Assembly (NCBI GenBank): GCA_002816875.1
Contig: MUCP01000017.1
Span: 1-64,000 of the forward strand
Direction of reading: 5' to 3'
Length of the DNA: 64,000 nt
From: SAR202 cluster bacterium Io17-Chloro-G2
GTDB lineage: Bacteria > Chloroflexota > Dehalococcoidia > Lucifugimonadales > UBA3495
In this document: in pieces, positions 47,208 through 56,427 of the stretch
Layout: every line of letters begins with the position of its first letter
How positions within the stretch are numbered: the stretch's first letter is position 1
The notes under the pieces: model-generated
What the model was told of the DNA's origin: nothing
Database searches by the model: none
What the model saw: the letters and a program-made list of their open reading frames with translations, nothing else
Position numbers and translations under genes: made by a program

Positions 47208-47576
47208 CTAGCGCGGTGTCCCCGGCACCCAGTATTCCACCGGCGCGTCTTTGTCCAGCATCAGGCAGGCCTCTCCCCATTGGGCCGGGTCGTAAACGTC
47301 CCACTCGTCGGTGCTGTCCCAGGGTTGCAGCCTGATACCTTCGTCGCCGCCGTATACCAGCATTATCACCCCTTCCCCCGAGTCTTCCGATTGGGCTGCC
47401 CTGGCGGCGCACGGTCCTGAAGAACTCCATCCGGTGACCCTGCACCACCTGTCTTCTCCGTCTAGTCCAGCGGTAAACACGCCCGTGATGTCCCTGGGCT
47501 GGTCCAGCAGATCGAATATCCGGTTGACCGTAAGGGGGCTGTTCGAGCCGTCGGTCACGTCGATTTCCAGCAGCAT
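47208..47576 (-). CDS. hypothetical protein
   Basis: 122-aa ORF MLLEIDVTDGSNSPLTVNRIFDLLDQPRDITGVFTAGLDGEDRWCRV...; occupies an otherwise empty gap. Confidence 0.5.
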   Translation of the reverse strand: MLLEIDVTDGSNSPLTVNRIFDLLDQPRDITGVFTAGLDGEDRWCRVTGWSSSGPCAARAAQSEDSGEGVIMLVYGGDEGIRLQPWDSTDEWDVYDPAQWGEACLMLDKDAPVEYWVPGTPR

Positions 47577-47868
47577 TCGAATCCCATCCCCGTGCCAGAT
47601 TTGTGCAAGATTCTAGCACATCGTCCCCAGATGCATGATGCCGGTCTGCCCGGAAACTTACCATGTCTCGCCATGTCAATTGAGGCGTTAACCCCTTGGG
47701 ACGACACGATGTTAACCCACCGGAATCTAGTTCTCGATTGGGATTCAATTGATTGTGGCGTTCCAGCATTAAAGCTGATCCAGTCCTGGAAATATAAAGA
47801 ATTACCACCCGGGCTTTTTATCAGGGGATATTGATTGGAATGTTCGGCGATGCCCAAGGAGGTCCAAT

Positions 47869-49119
47869 ATGCTGTCGGTACGGCAGTTGAATCCATTTGA
47901 AGAGGTGAATCTGTTGTTCGACCGGGCGGCCGACCGGCTTGGGTTGCCCGATGGGTGCAGGGAGATGCTGCGCCGGCCGTGGCGGGAGTTGCAGGTGCAG
48001 GTGCCGGTGCGCATGGATGACGGGCGTATACAGGTTTTCTCTGGTTACCGGGTGCAGCACAACGCCGCCCGAGGGCCATACAAAGGTGGAGTGAGGTATC
48101 ACCCGGAAGCCGGCCTGGATGAGGTAAGGGCCCTGGCGTCCCTGATGACCTGGAAGACAGCCCTGGTGAACATACCCTTCGGCGGGGCCAAAGGCAGCGT
48201 TCAATGCGACCCCAATGCCTTGTCCCAGGCAGAATTGAACCGGCTTACCCGCCGGTACACCACAGGGATCGATCATTTCATCGCACCCCACCGGGATATT
48301 CCCGCGCCGGATATGGGCACCAACGCCCAGACCATGGGGTGGATGATGGATGCCTATGGCTTGCTTCACGGACACTCCCCGGCGATAGTCACCGGAAAAC
48401 CGGTGGAATTGGGAGGGTCCCTGGGACGGGAGGCAGCCACGGGACGTGGCGTGGTGACCCTCCTTCAAGAGGTGGCCCGTGACCTGCCCATGGACCTGAA
48501 GGGCGCCCGGATAGCCGTGCAGGGCTTGGGCAACGTTGGCGCCTGGGTGGTCAAACTGGCAAAGAAGCAGGGATGTAAGGTGGTGGCCGTCAGCGACATC
48601 AACGGCGGGCTCTACAACCCCAAAGGCTTGGACGTCCCGGCGCTGATGGCAATCAATGGACTGGATGCCCCTGCCGACGACCTGCCCGAGGGAGACAGGG
48701 TGACCAATCAGGAGCTTTTGGAGTTGGATTGCGACGTGCTGGTCCCGGCTGCCATTGGCAACGTCATCACCGTCGAGAACGCTTCCCGGATCAAAGCGCG
48801 GTTGGTGTTGGAGGCGGCCAACCATCCAACCACGCCCGAGGCCGACGAGGTCCTGATCGACCGCGGAATCGAGGTCCTGCCGGATATTCTGGTCAACGCC
48901 GGAGGGGTCATCGTCTCTTACTTTGAGTGGACTCAAAACCTGCAGGAGTTCCGCTGGGATGAGGCTCGGGTGAACCAAGAACTGACCAAGATCCTGATCG
49001 CCGCCTACCGGGAGATGCGAGCCAAAGCCAAAACCCGAAACCTGACAAATCGCGAGGCGGCGCTGGAGATCGGCGTGGAAAGGGTGGCCCGGACCGTGGA
49101 ACTCAGGGGGTTTGTGTAA
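47869..49119 (+). CDS. gdhA: Glu/Leu/Phe/Val dehydrogenase (glutamate dehydrogenase)
   Basis: GYRVQHNAARGPYKGGVRYHPEAGLDEVRALASLMTWKTALVNIPFGGAKGSVQCDP...RIAVQGLGNVGAWVVKLA. Confidence 0.95.
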   Translation: MLSVRQLNPFEEVNLLFDRAADRLGLPDGCREMLRRPWRELQVQVPVRMDDGRIQVFSGYRVQHNAARGPYKGGVRYHPEAGLDEVRALASLMTWKTALVNIPFGGAKGSVQCDPNALSQAELNRLTRRYTTGIDHFIAPHRDIPAPDMGTNAQTMGWMMDAYGLLHGHSPAIVTGKPVELGGSLGREAATGRGVVTLLQEVARDLPMDLKGARIAVQGLGNVGAWVVKLAKKQGCKVVAVSDINGGLYNPKGLDVPALMAINGLDAPADDLPEGDRVTNQELLELDCDVLVPAAIGNVITVENASRIKARLVLEAANHPTTPEADEVLIDRGIEVLPDILVNAGGVIVSYFEWTQNLQEFRWDEARVNQELTKILIAAYREMRAKAKTRNLTNREAALEIGVERVARTVELRGFV

Positions 49120-49207
49120 ACCAACGATTCGCCTCAAACAGCCAAGTTGACGCCAAATGCGGCCCCCGGTATATAATCTAGCCTCAGACTGACCGGTTAT
49201 CGAATCA

Positions 49208-51010
49208 TTGCAGTGGCCGCCGCGGGAAATGGGGCGGTCCGGGAGGCGCGCCTTGGCCATCGGAATCCGTACCTATCGTCCCTTGATCACCGGAAAGACC
49301 CATATGGCCGCCGCCGGCCATTACCTTGCCACCGCTTCGGCCTACCGGATATTGGAACAGGGCGGAAACGCCGTGGACGCGGGCGTGGCAGCGGGTATCA
49401 CTCTAAACGTCGTCCTGCCCCAGTACACCAGCTTTGCCGGTGTTGCGCCCATACTCATCCATCACGCCGAAAAACAAGAGACCGTCACCATCAGCGGACT
49501 GGGCCGATGGCCCAAAGCCGCCAGCATAGATTATTTCAACAAAAATCATGGCGGGAAATTACCCGCGGGCATCCTGCGCACCGTCACTCCGGCGGCAGCA
49601 GACGCTTGGCTGACGGCCATCAAACTCTATGGCACCATGAGCTTCCAGCAGGTTGTCACACCGGCAATGGAGATCGCCGAAGGCGGCTTTCCCATACCCG
49701 CCACGCTACAAAGGGCGCTGGCGCGGGAGGGAAATGCTCTGATCGGCGACGAGGGAGGCCCCCTGCCATGGCCCAGCACCCGGGAGATATTCGTACCAAA
49801 TGACCAACCCCTGGCGACCGGGGATGTCCTGGTTCAAAAGGACCTGGCCCGCACCTTCCAAAGGTTGATCCAGGTCGAGAACGACAACGCGTCTAAAGGC
49901 CGGGAAGACGCCATCCAAGCCGTCAGGGATTTCTTCTACCACGGCGAGATCGCCCAAGAAATGGTGGACTTCTGCCAAGAGCAAGGCGGCCTGCTCACCA
50001 TGGAAGACTTAGCCGATTTCCACGTGGGGCTGGAGCCGCCGGCGGTGGGATCTTATAAGGGAGTTGACGTTTACACCTGCGGTCCCTGGTGCCAGGGACC
50101 GGCCAGCATCCAAGCCCTGCACATCCTGGAAGGATTCGACCTGCAGACGATGGGCCACAACAGCGCAGATTACATTCACACGGTGTTGGAAGCCCTGAAA
50201 CTGGCCTTCTCCGACCGCCACTTTTTCTACGGCGACCCGGATTTCGTGGACGTGCCTATGGAAGGACTGCTCTCCCACGCTTATGCGGCCCAACGCGCCA
50301 CAACCATCGATCCCCGGCGTGCCAGCGCCGGAATGCCCGCTGGTGGAGACCCCTGGGCCCACCAGGACGGTAGATCCAACGGCAGTAAGCCGGCGCACCC
50401 GGAAGCCGTGGCTGGCAGGCTAGAGGCCGACACCAGTTACGTCAGCGTGATGGACCGGTGGGGCAACGCCTTTTCCGCCACTCCCAGCGACGGCCTGGGC
50501 AACGCGCCCGTCGCCAAGGGATTGGGATTCATCTTGTCTTCCAGGGGTTCCCAGAGTTGGCTGGACGAAGACCATCCCTCTTCTCTACAGCCCGGCAAGC
50601 GGCCCCGGTTGACCCCCAACCCGGCCCTGGCGATGAAGGACGGCAAGGTGTTGATGCCTTTCGGCACCCCCGGCGGCGATGTCCAATGCCAGTCCATGGT
50701 CCAGACATTCTTGAACATCATCGAGTTCGGCATGGACCCCCAACAAGCCATAGAGGCACCCAGGGCGTCTACCTGGAGCTTCCCAAACTCCTTCTATCCC
50801 CACGCATACAATCCCGGATTGGTGGCAGTGGAAGGTCGTATAGACTCTGGCGTCGTGGAAGATCTGCGAAGCCGGGGACATCAGGTGGAGGTCTGGGACG
50901 ACTGGACTTCCCGCATGGGCGGTATGTGCGCCATCAAGGTGAACCAGGAAACCGGCGCCCTGTACGGAGGCGCCGACCCCCGCCGCGACGGCTACGCCAT
51001 GGGGCGGTAG
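49208..51010 (+). CDS. ggt: gamma-glutamyltransferase family protein
   Basis: HMAAAGHYLATASAYRILEQGGNAVDAGVAAGITLNVV...DTSYVSVMDRWGNAFSATPSDGLG...LTPNPALAMKDGKVLMPFGTPGGDVQCQSMVQ. Confidence 0.92.
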   Translation: MQWPPREMGRSGRRALAIGIRTYRPLITGKTHMAAAGHYLATASAYRILEQGGNAVDAGVAAGITLNVVLPQYTSFAGVAPILIHHAEKQETVTISGLGRWPKAASIDYFNKNHGGKLPAGILRTVTPAAADAWLTAIKLYGTMSFQQVVTPAMEIAEGGFPIPATLQRALAREGNALIGDEGGPLPWPSTREIFVPNDQPLATGDVLVQKDLARTFQRLIQVENDNASKGREDAIQAVRDFFYHGEIAQEMVDFCQEQGGLLTMEDLADFHVGLEPPAVGSYKGVDVYTCGPWCQGPASIQALHILEGFDLQTMGHNSADYIHTVLEALKLAFSDRHFFYGDPDFVDVPMEGLLSHAYAAQRATTIDPRRASAGMPAGGDPWAHQDGRSNGSKPAHPEAVAGRLEADTSYVSVMDRWGNAFSATPSDGLGNAPVAKGLGFILSSRGSQSWLDEDHPSSLQPGKRPRLTPNPALAMKDGKVLMPFGTPGGDVQCQSMVQTFLNIIEFGMDPQQAIEAPRASTWSFPNSFYPHAYNPGLVAVEGRIDSGVVEDLRSRGHQVEVWDDWTSRMGGMCAIKVNQETGALYGGADPRRDGYAMGR

Positions 51011-51034
51011 GGGCGCACGGCCGTGCGCCCATAG
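51007..51034. repeat. dispersed GTAGGGGCG palindrome overlapping the ggt stop codon
   Basis: GTAGGGGCGCACGGCCGTGCGCCCATAG. Confidence 0.8.
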
Positions 51035-51191
51035 GTAGCTGCCAGCTCTCAGCGCTCAGCTATCAGTCCTTGGGCTGACGGCGGGTCTTGGGGATGTAGG
51101 CGGGTTAGTGACCGGTGGCTTGATTAGATATTGCCCATCTGTTCATGACGGCTTTGTAGTAACCACACCAACGGAAATAGGTGAAACAAGG

Positions 51192-52169
51192 ATGATGATT
51201 GAATCAGAGGTTAATATCAACTCATCCCACTTTTACATGCGCAACCCAGATGTGGTTATCCTAGAAACTGATCAATCAACATTGTTCCTCGATGTCGAGG
51301 GGCATGTCCTCCGGCTTGATGGCGGCGATCCGGTGAACTGCTCCCAATCACTTCAAAAACTGCTAGCTCCGACACCTGGCGCTGACCTCATCGGCCGGCT
51401 TACGAAAAACCCAAGTGTAGTCGCCAACAACTTTCAACTACTTATTGAAAAGGGAATAATATTTGAGTCAGCTTCCCTAGCTGGTTTAGCAAAGCGACGG
51501 GATAGCGTATTCACCAATAACCTTGGGTATTACCTTGAACGTGGTCAGCCAAGATGCAGGAACCTGGTATTAGGCATCACGGGCAGCGTGGTGTCAGGCC
51601 TTATGGCGCCTGTACTGCTAAGTTTGCTCTGCTCGGGCTTTCAAGAACAATTGGACGTGGTCCTTACTGAAACTGCGCTCAAGTTTGTAACCCGGGATTT
51701 GCTTGAGTCTTACGGCGTTCGAACCTGGGTGGATAAGTTCGAAAGGAGAGATGGGATCACAGTGCCTCACGTTTCCTTGGCTCAGTCCGCGGACTGTTTA
51801 TTCGTAATGCCCGCTACTGCCGCCTGTTGTAGCCGTTTGGCCAGCGGCGATTGCTCTGACCTTTTGTCTTTAACGGTTGCTGCGACTACTGCTCCGGTGG
51901 TGTTGGCGCCAACCATGAACGAGGCGATGTGGAATCATCCACCGGTTCAGAGAAATATGCAGTTGCTACGCGAATCGGGTTTCTACATCGTGGAACCGAG
52001 CTTTATCTTCTCAGCAGCGGACATGAACAATAAGGGCGCCCCCATGTATGGGGGGCCTGGCACATTTTGGCGTGGGCCATTGGGAGTGATGCACTCGATT
52101 TCCGCAGTGATCGAAGATCATTGTGATCGCCGGAGACTGGATGGCCCGAACATTCGTACGGCACAGTGA
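51192..52169 (+). CDS. HFCD-family flavoprotein (EpiD/PPC-decarboxylase-like) with PqqD/RRE-like N-terminal region
   Basis: C-terminus: LVLGITGSVVSGLMAPVLLS..., VPHVSLAQSADCLFVMPATAACCSRLASG..., VLAPTMNEAMWNHPPVQRN; N-terminus ILETDQSTLFLDVEGHVLRLDGG...SLQKLLAPTPGADLIGRLTKNPSVVANNFQLLIEKGIIFE. GTG at 51108 is an alternative start. Confidence 0.72.
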   Translation: MMIESEVNINSSHFYMRNPDVVILETDQSTLFLDVEGHVLRLDGGDPVNCSQSLQKLLAPTPGADLIGRLTKNPSVVANNFQLLIEKGIIFESASLAGLAKRRDSVFTNNLGYYLERGQPRCRNLVLGITGSVVSGLMAPVLLSLLCSGFQEQLDVVLTETALKFVTRDLLESYGVRTWVDKFERRDGITVPHVSLAQSADCLFVMPATAACCSRLASGDCSDLLSLTVAATTAPVVLAPTMNEAMWNHPPVQRNMQLLRESGFYIVEPSFIFSAADMNNKGAPMYGGPGTFWRGPLGVMHSISAVIEDHCDRRRLDGPNIRTAQ

Positions 52170-52195
52170 GTGCGTCAACCGTCTTCTTCTGACCG

Positions 52196-52954
52196 CTACT
52201 GGGCCGTCAGGCCGCCGTCTATGACCAGTTCACTACCGGTCATGAATGACGATTCGTCGGAGGCCAGGAACAACACCCCGTAGGCCACGTCTTCAGCCTG
52301 GCCCACGCGGCCCAAGGGGTGCCTGGAAGCGGATGTGTTGCGGCTGTCTTCATCGGCCATCAGGTTCGGCGCGGTCATGGGGGTGTCTATGATGCCGGGA
52401 TGCACCGAGTTGGCCCTTATCCCCTCTTTGGCGTATTGGATGGCGGTTGACTTGGTGAACAAACGCACCGCGCCTTTTGACGCCCGGTACGCCGCCGACC
52501 TGGCGCCGCCCGTCAGGCCCGCTACCGATGAGATGTTGATGATGGACCCTCCGCCGGCCTTCCGAATCTCCGGGATTGCCTGCTTAGTGCCTAGAAAGAC
52601 ACCCTTGGCGTTGATTTCCATCACCTGTTCCCACAGATCTTCGCTGGTTTCCTCTACACCTTGGGTTCGGAAGATCCCGGCATTATTCACCAGTATATCC
52701 AGCTTGCCGAACCGGGCTACAGTGGCCGCCACCGCCTGATCCCAACTGGATTCGCTGGTAACGTCGAGATTGAGGAACAGGCATTCGCCGCCGGTTTCGT
52801 TTATCTCGGCCTCAGTCTTACGTCCCTCGTCCTCCAACACGTCGCCGATGACCACTCGGGCCCCCTCTCCGGCGAATAGCCTGGCCTCCACGGCGCCCAT
52901 ACCCCTGGCGCCGCCGCTGATCAGCGCTACTTTGTTGTCCAACCGGCCCATCAT
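52196..52954 (-). CDS. SDR family oxidoreductase
   Basis: NKVALISGGARGMGAVEARLFAGEGARVVIGDVLEDEG...NNAGIFRTQGVEE...YRASKGAVRLFTKSTAIQYA. Confidence 0.94.
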   Translation of the reverse strand: MMGRLDNKVALISGGARGMGAVEARLFAGEGARVVIGDVLEDEGRKTEAEINETGGECLFLNLDVTSESSWDQAVAATVARFGKLDILVNNAGIFRTQGVEETSEDLWEQVMEINAKGVFLGTKQAIPEIRKAGGGSIINISSVAGLTGGARSAAYRASKGAVRLFTKSTAIQYAKEGIRANSVHPGIIDTPMTAPNLMADEDSRNTSASRHPLGRVGQAEDVAYGVLFLASDESSFMTGSELVIDGGLTAQ

Positions 52955-53237
52955 AGACCTCCAAGATCTGGGGATGGGTCGATTTTAGTGCTTGGGCCGC
53001 TTGAGTCAAGAGCCAGTGACCCCACGGCCATGGCCTTCCCATAATCGCCACAGTCCCCACCAGACCTCCAACCCTAATCAAGGGCATCCCTCGCCCACCG
53101 GGAAAGGGATCGAGGGTAAGGGTGAATGTAGGTAGCGGCGACCCCAGACCCCCAACCAAGCCCTCGTTGACCGCCTTCAGCGCCGTCGATAAAATATGTG
53201 CAGGAATCTGATAGTAACTGCCGGGTTGGTGTTTTTG

Positions 53238-53774
53238 ATGCTTAAGCACGTCCGTCTTCGCATCACTCCAAGGGTGGGATCAGCGTTAACCGCGCTGGCC
53301 GTGCTTTTTTTCCTGGCGGCCTGCTCCAACTTCTCCCAGCCGCCGGTCATGGCAAGCGACTTCCAGGTGACCCTTTTCACCGGCGAAGATTTCCGGCTTT
53401 CAGACCAATTGGGTAAAAAATCCGTGGTGCTGAATTTCTGGTACCCCTCATGTCCGCCTTGCCGGGCGGAAATGCCCGCGTTCCAAGCGGCATGGGAGCA
53501 AGTGCAGGAAGAGGGCGAGGATGTGGTGTTCCTGGGCTTATTTGTTCCCAGGGGGTTTGACTCGGAGCAAGACGCCAGGGACTTTGTGCAAGAAACGGGC
53601 CTGACCTACGATTTTGGCACCGACGCCGGTGGGATGGTCACCCAGGATTACAAGTTGGAATATTTCCCCAAGACCTTTTTCATCGACAAGACGGGCAAAG
53701 TGTTCAGCTCCATGATCAGCGCCTTAGAGGCCGAGGATATTATGCTCAAGGTCCGCGCTATGGGCCAGAGTTGA
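53238..53774 (+). CDS. TlpA-like thiol-disulfide redox lipoprotein
   Basis: Lipobox VLFFLAACSN; VVLNFWYPSCPPCRAEMPAFQAAWEQ (CxxC). Confidence 0.9.
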   Translation: MLKHVRLRITPRVGSALTALAVLFFLAACSNFSQPPVMASDFQVTLFTGEDFRLSDQLGKKSVVLNFWYPSCPPCRAEMPAFQAAWEQVQEEGEDVVFLGLFVPRGFDSEQDARDFVQETGLTYDFGTDAGGMVTQDYKLEYFPKTFFIDKTGKVFSSMISALEAEDIMLKVRAMGQS

Positions 53775-53827
53775 TTCGGCCTTCCTGCCCCGCGGTTCGG
53801 CCCGGATACCGTTACTGACGGCCCCCA

Positions 53828-54316
53828 ATGGACGTGCTGGATTGGATCTTGGTGGGTATCCGGTGGGTCCACGCCCTTGCGGCGGTGGCCTGGGTGGGTG
53901 GAAGCATTTTCTATGTGTTGGTGCTGCGGCCCAGCCAAAAGCGGTCCGGTACGGCTGGGTCACCGCAAGGCGATGCCACGGCCCAAGAGTTCCGGGGCTT
54001 GGTTAACACCGCCATCGGCGTGCTGCTGCTCACCGGAGTGATCCTGTCGGTAAGCAGGTTGACCGCCAGCGCGGCGACGGGTCCCTACATGGCGGTGCTG
54101 GCGGTAAAGATCGCGCTGGCCCTGTACATGTTTTACACCGTGCGTTTTTTCCGGCGCCGCAGTTATCCCGATACCCCAACCATAGAAGGGGGAAGGTGGG
54201 CCAGGTGGCGGGCTAACCTGTCTGGAACCACGGCCGTGCTGGTGATAGGCGTGGTGGTTTTCGGGTTGGCCGATGTGTTGGATGCGTTGTTCGAGGCCAA
54301 GCTGGCTGGTTCATAG
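53828..54316 (+). CDS. CopD-like integral membrane protein
   Basis: ILVGIRWVHALAAVAWVGGSIFYVLVLRP...NTAIGVLLLTGVILSVSRL; four TM segments. Confidence 0.72.
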   Translation: MDVLDWILVGIRWVHALAAVAWVGGSIFYVLVLRPSQKRSGTAGSPQGDATAQEFRGLVNTAIGVLLLTGVILSVSRLTASAATGPYMAVLAVKIALALYMFYTVRFFRRRSYPDTPTIEGGRWARWRANLSGTTAVLVIGVVVFGLADVLDALFEAKLAGS

Positions 54317-54374
54317 CGGTCAGCATTCAGTTTAATAGTCAGGCACTGATAGCAGGAGCCTGGAGGGAAGGAAA

Positions 54375-54557
54375 TTGAAGAAAGAGTTGATGGAGATTTT
54401 GGCGTGCCCGGTTTGTAAGGGAGAGCTGGAGCTAAAGATTGAGGCGGAAGACGGCGAAGAGGTTATAACCGGCGGGCTGATCTGCCATAAATGCAATGAG
54501 ACCTACCCCATAGAAGACGCCATCCCCAACCTGTTGCCACCCAGTATGCGGGCCTAA
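54375..54557 (+). CDS. Trm112 family protein
   Basis: MKKELMEILACPVCKGELELKIEAEDGEEVITGGLICHKCNETYPIEDAIPNLLPPSMRA; TTG start. Confidence 0.93.
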   Translation: MKKELMEILACPVCKGELELKIEAEDGEEVITGGLICHKCNETYPIEDAIPNLLPPSMRA

Positions 54558-54583
54558 AGCTGTCAGCATTCAAGCTGACAGCT
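54558..54583. terminator. perfect 10-bp hairpin after Trm112 gene, member of a dispersed repeat family
   Basis: AGCTGTCAGC-attcaa-GCTGACAGCT directly after the stop; no T tract. Confidence 0.5.
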
Positions 54584-54634
54584 GCGCGTTGACAGCCTAC
54601 GGTCATGACACCGGCCGCCCCGGCCTCAAACTCT

Positions 54635-55222
54635 CTACGGACTGGGCACGGCGCCCAATTGGATCAGCAGTCCCAGAAGATCAATCTCGGACCACATTTC
54701 GGCGATCTTGCCGTTCTCCAGACGGTAGATGTGAATCTCCGTCCAGGTCACCGCCGTCCCGCTGGGAGGGATGCCGTTGAACTCTCCTGTATGGGTGGCC
54801 CTGGCGGTTGTACGCTCGATCACCTTGTCCCCGTCTGCAAGCAGGTCATTCACAGTTACCTGTACGTCGGGAAATCCCGCGGTTATTGACTGGCCGACGA
54901 GTTTCAAGCCCTCTTTTCCCGCCGGTAGCCTTGGGTCTGGCAGGTGGTGAACGAACCCCGGGGTGAATAGTTCATCGACGATGCCGGCATTAGCGTTGTT
55001 CTTGAATTCCTCTATGAACCGGCTCACTACGGCTCGGTTAGCCTCGGATCGGGCTACCTGGGGATCAGGCGCCTCCTGACCACCACACGCTCCCAGCACA
55101 ACCGCCATCATTGCCACGGTCAGCAGAATCGGCCATGATTTTAGCCTGCGCAGAGCGTTGGTTTGGTTGATAAGAGCACTCATTCTAAGTGGACCTCCAA
55201 AACTTGTTGATGCCGGACGCAC
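54635..55222 (-). CDS. SnoaL-like / ester cyclase family lipoprotein
   Basis: VVLGACGGQEAP lipobox; VSRFIEEFKNNANAGIVDELFTPGFVHHLPDPRLPAGKEGLKLVGQSITAGFPDVQVTVNDLLADGDKVIERTTARATHTGEFNGIPPSG. Confidence 0.9.
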   Translation of the reverse strand: MRPASTSFGGPLRMSALINQTNALRRLKSWPILLTVAMMAVVLGACGGQEAPDPQVARSEANRAVVSRFIEEFKNNANAGIVDELFTPGFVHHLPDPRLPAGKEGLKLVGQSITAGFPDVQVTVNDLLADGDKVIERTTARATHTGEFNGIPPSGTAVTWTEIHIYRLENGKIAEMWSEIDLLGLLIQLGAVPSP

Positions 55223-55390
55223 AACGTTCGCTGGCGCGAAACACCCTATCCACGCGCCAACTGGCTCAGAATGACATGTGAATACGACAGGACCAGGTTA
55301 CTTCTGATTTGGAATCGCGCTTTAGGGGACCGACGGAATAATGTGTAGCCGGCCTTCGCGGTTGGGGCAACGAAGGCCGGCTGAGGGGCG

Positions 55391-55543
55391 CTATTCGGCG
55401 GGCTGCGCCATAGCCAGAGCGTCTTCCCGGCTGACTTCCCTTTGGTGCACCTCTTTACCGTGGGCTTGGACCAGCTTAACCAGCTCATCGTCCGTTTCAC
55501 CGGTGATCTTTTCGCCGCAGGGGCAGTTAACTACCTTAGCCAT
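55391..55543 (-). CDS. DUF1059 family small protein (50 aa)
   Basis: Reverse-strand read: MAKVVNCPCGEKITGETDDELVKLVQAHGKEVHQREVSREDALAMAQPAE; below the ORF-track size cutoff. Confidence 0.82.
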   Translation of the reverse strand: MAKVVNCPCGEKITGETDDELVKLVQAHGKEVHQREVSREDALAMAQPAE

Positions 55544-55636
55544 GATTGTTCTCCTTCGCCTTGGAATAGGACGTTATAATACGACGCATAGTACAAGGTG
55601 GACCTTGGCAAATTTTTGGCAAAAGCTTGGCATGAT

Positions 55637-56398
55637 GTGGGCGTAAGAATCTACCTTACCGGGCGCCTGTCCATAGAAGCCTGCGGGAATGTTGTGGTTG
55701 AGGAGCGGCAATTCCGGGGCAAACAAGGGCGTCTGCTGTTTACCTACCTGGTATGGGAACGCACCAGACCCGTCTCCAAGGAGGAACTGGCCTCGGTGCT
55801 GTGGCCTGAAGACCTGTCTCCAGCGTGGGAAAGCGGATTAAGCTCACTCGCCAGCAAATTGGGCAGCATGCTGTCTTCGGAAGGCATGAAAGATCAAGGC
55901 TTGTCGCTGTCCCGGGGCTTGGGCCAGTACCAAGTCCGGTTTCCTTCAGATGTATGGGTAGACGTGGAAGCGGCGACTTCCGCGCTGGACCGGGCGGAGG
56001 CCGCGGTGCGGACCGGGGACCCGGGTAGCGCGCTGGGCCCGGCTACCGTCGCCGTTTCCATCGCCGGCCGGCCGTTTTTGCCGGGGGTTACTGGAATCTG
56101 GCCCGACTCTCAACGAAGGAAGCTCGTGCGCCAGTTGGTGCGGGCTTTAGACTGCCTCAATGAGATGCAGCTAGCGGTCGGGGAAGCTCAATCAGCGGTG
56201 GAGACAGCGCTGAGAGCAGTGGACTTGGACCCGTACCGGGAACGAACCTATCAGAGCCTGATGCGCGCCTACGCCGCCACCGGTAACCGGGCGGAAGCCG
56301 TCGGCGTCTACCATCGTTTTCGGGAATTGCTGGCAGCCGACCTCGGCACCGAGCCCTCTCCAGAGACCGAGGCAATCTATCTGAACCTTCTAGGCTAG
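55637..56398 (+). CDS. BTAD/SARP-type transcriptional regulator, stand-alone
   Basis: N-terminal wHTH-like VRIYLTGRLSIEACGNVV...GKQGRLLFTYLVWERTRPVSKEELASVLWPED; C-terminal BTAD ...AVDLDPYRERTYQSLMRAYAATGNRAEAVGVYHRFRELLAADLGTEPSPETEAIYLNLL. Confidence 0.88.
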   Translation: MGVRIYLTGRLSIEACGNVVVEERQFRGKQGRLLFTYLVWERTRPVSKEELASVLWPEDLSPAWESGLSSLASKLGSMLSSEGMKDQGLSLSRGLGQYQVRFPSDVWVDVEAATSALDRAEAAVRTGDPGSALGPATVAVSIAGRPFLPGVTGIWPDSQRRKLVRQLVRALDCLNEMQLAVGEAQSAVETALRAVDLDPYRERTYQSLMRAYAATGNRAEAVGVYHRFRELLAADLGTEPSPETEAIYLNLLG

Positions 56399-56427
56399 GT
56401 CAATTCGAAGCTGTCAGCTTTATGCTG

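Noticed and set aside
47821-49260. 479-aa minus-strand ORF
   Set aside because: Shadow ORF antisense to glutamate dehydrogenase.
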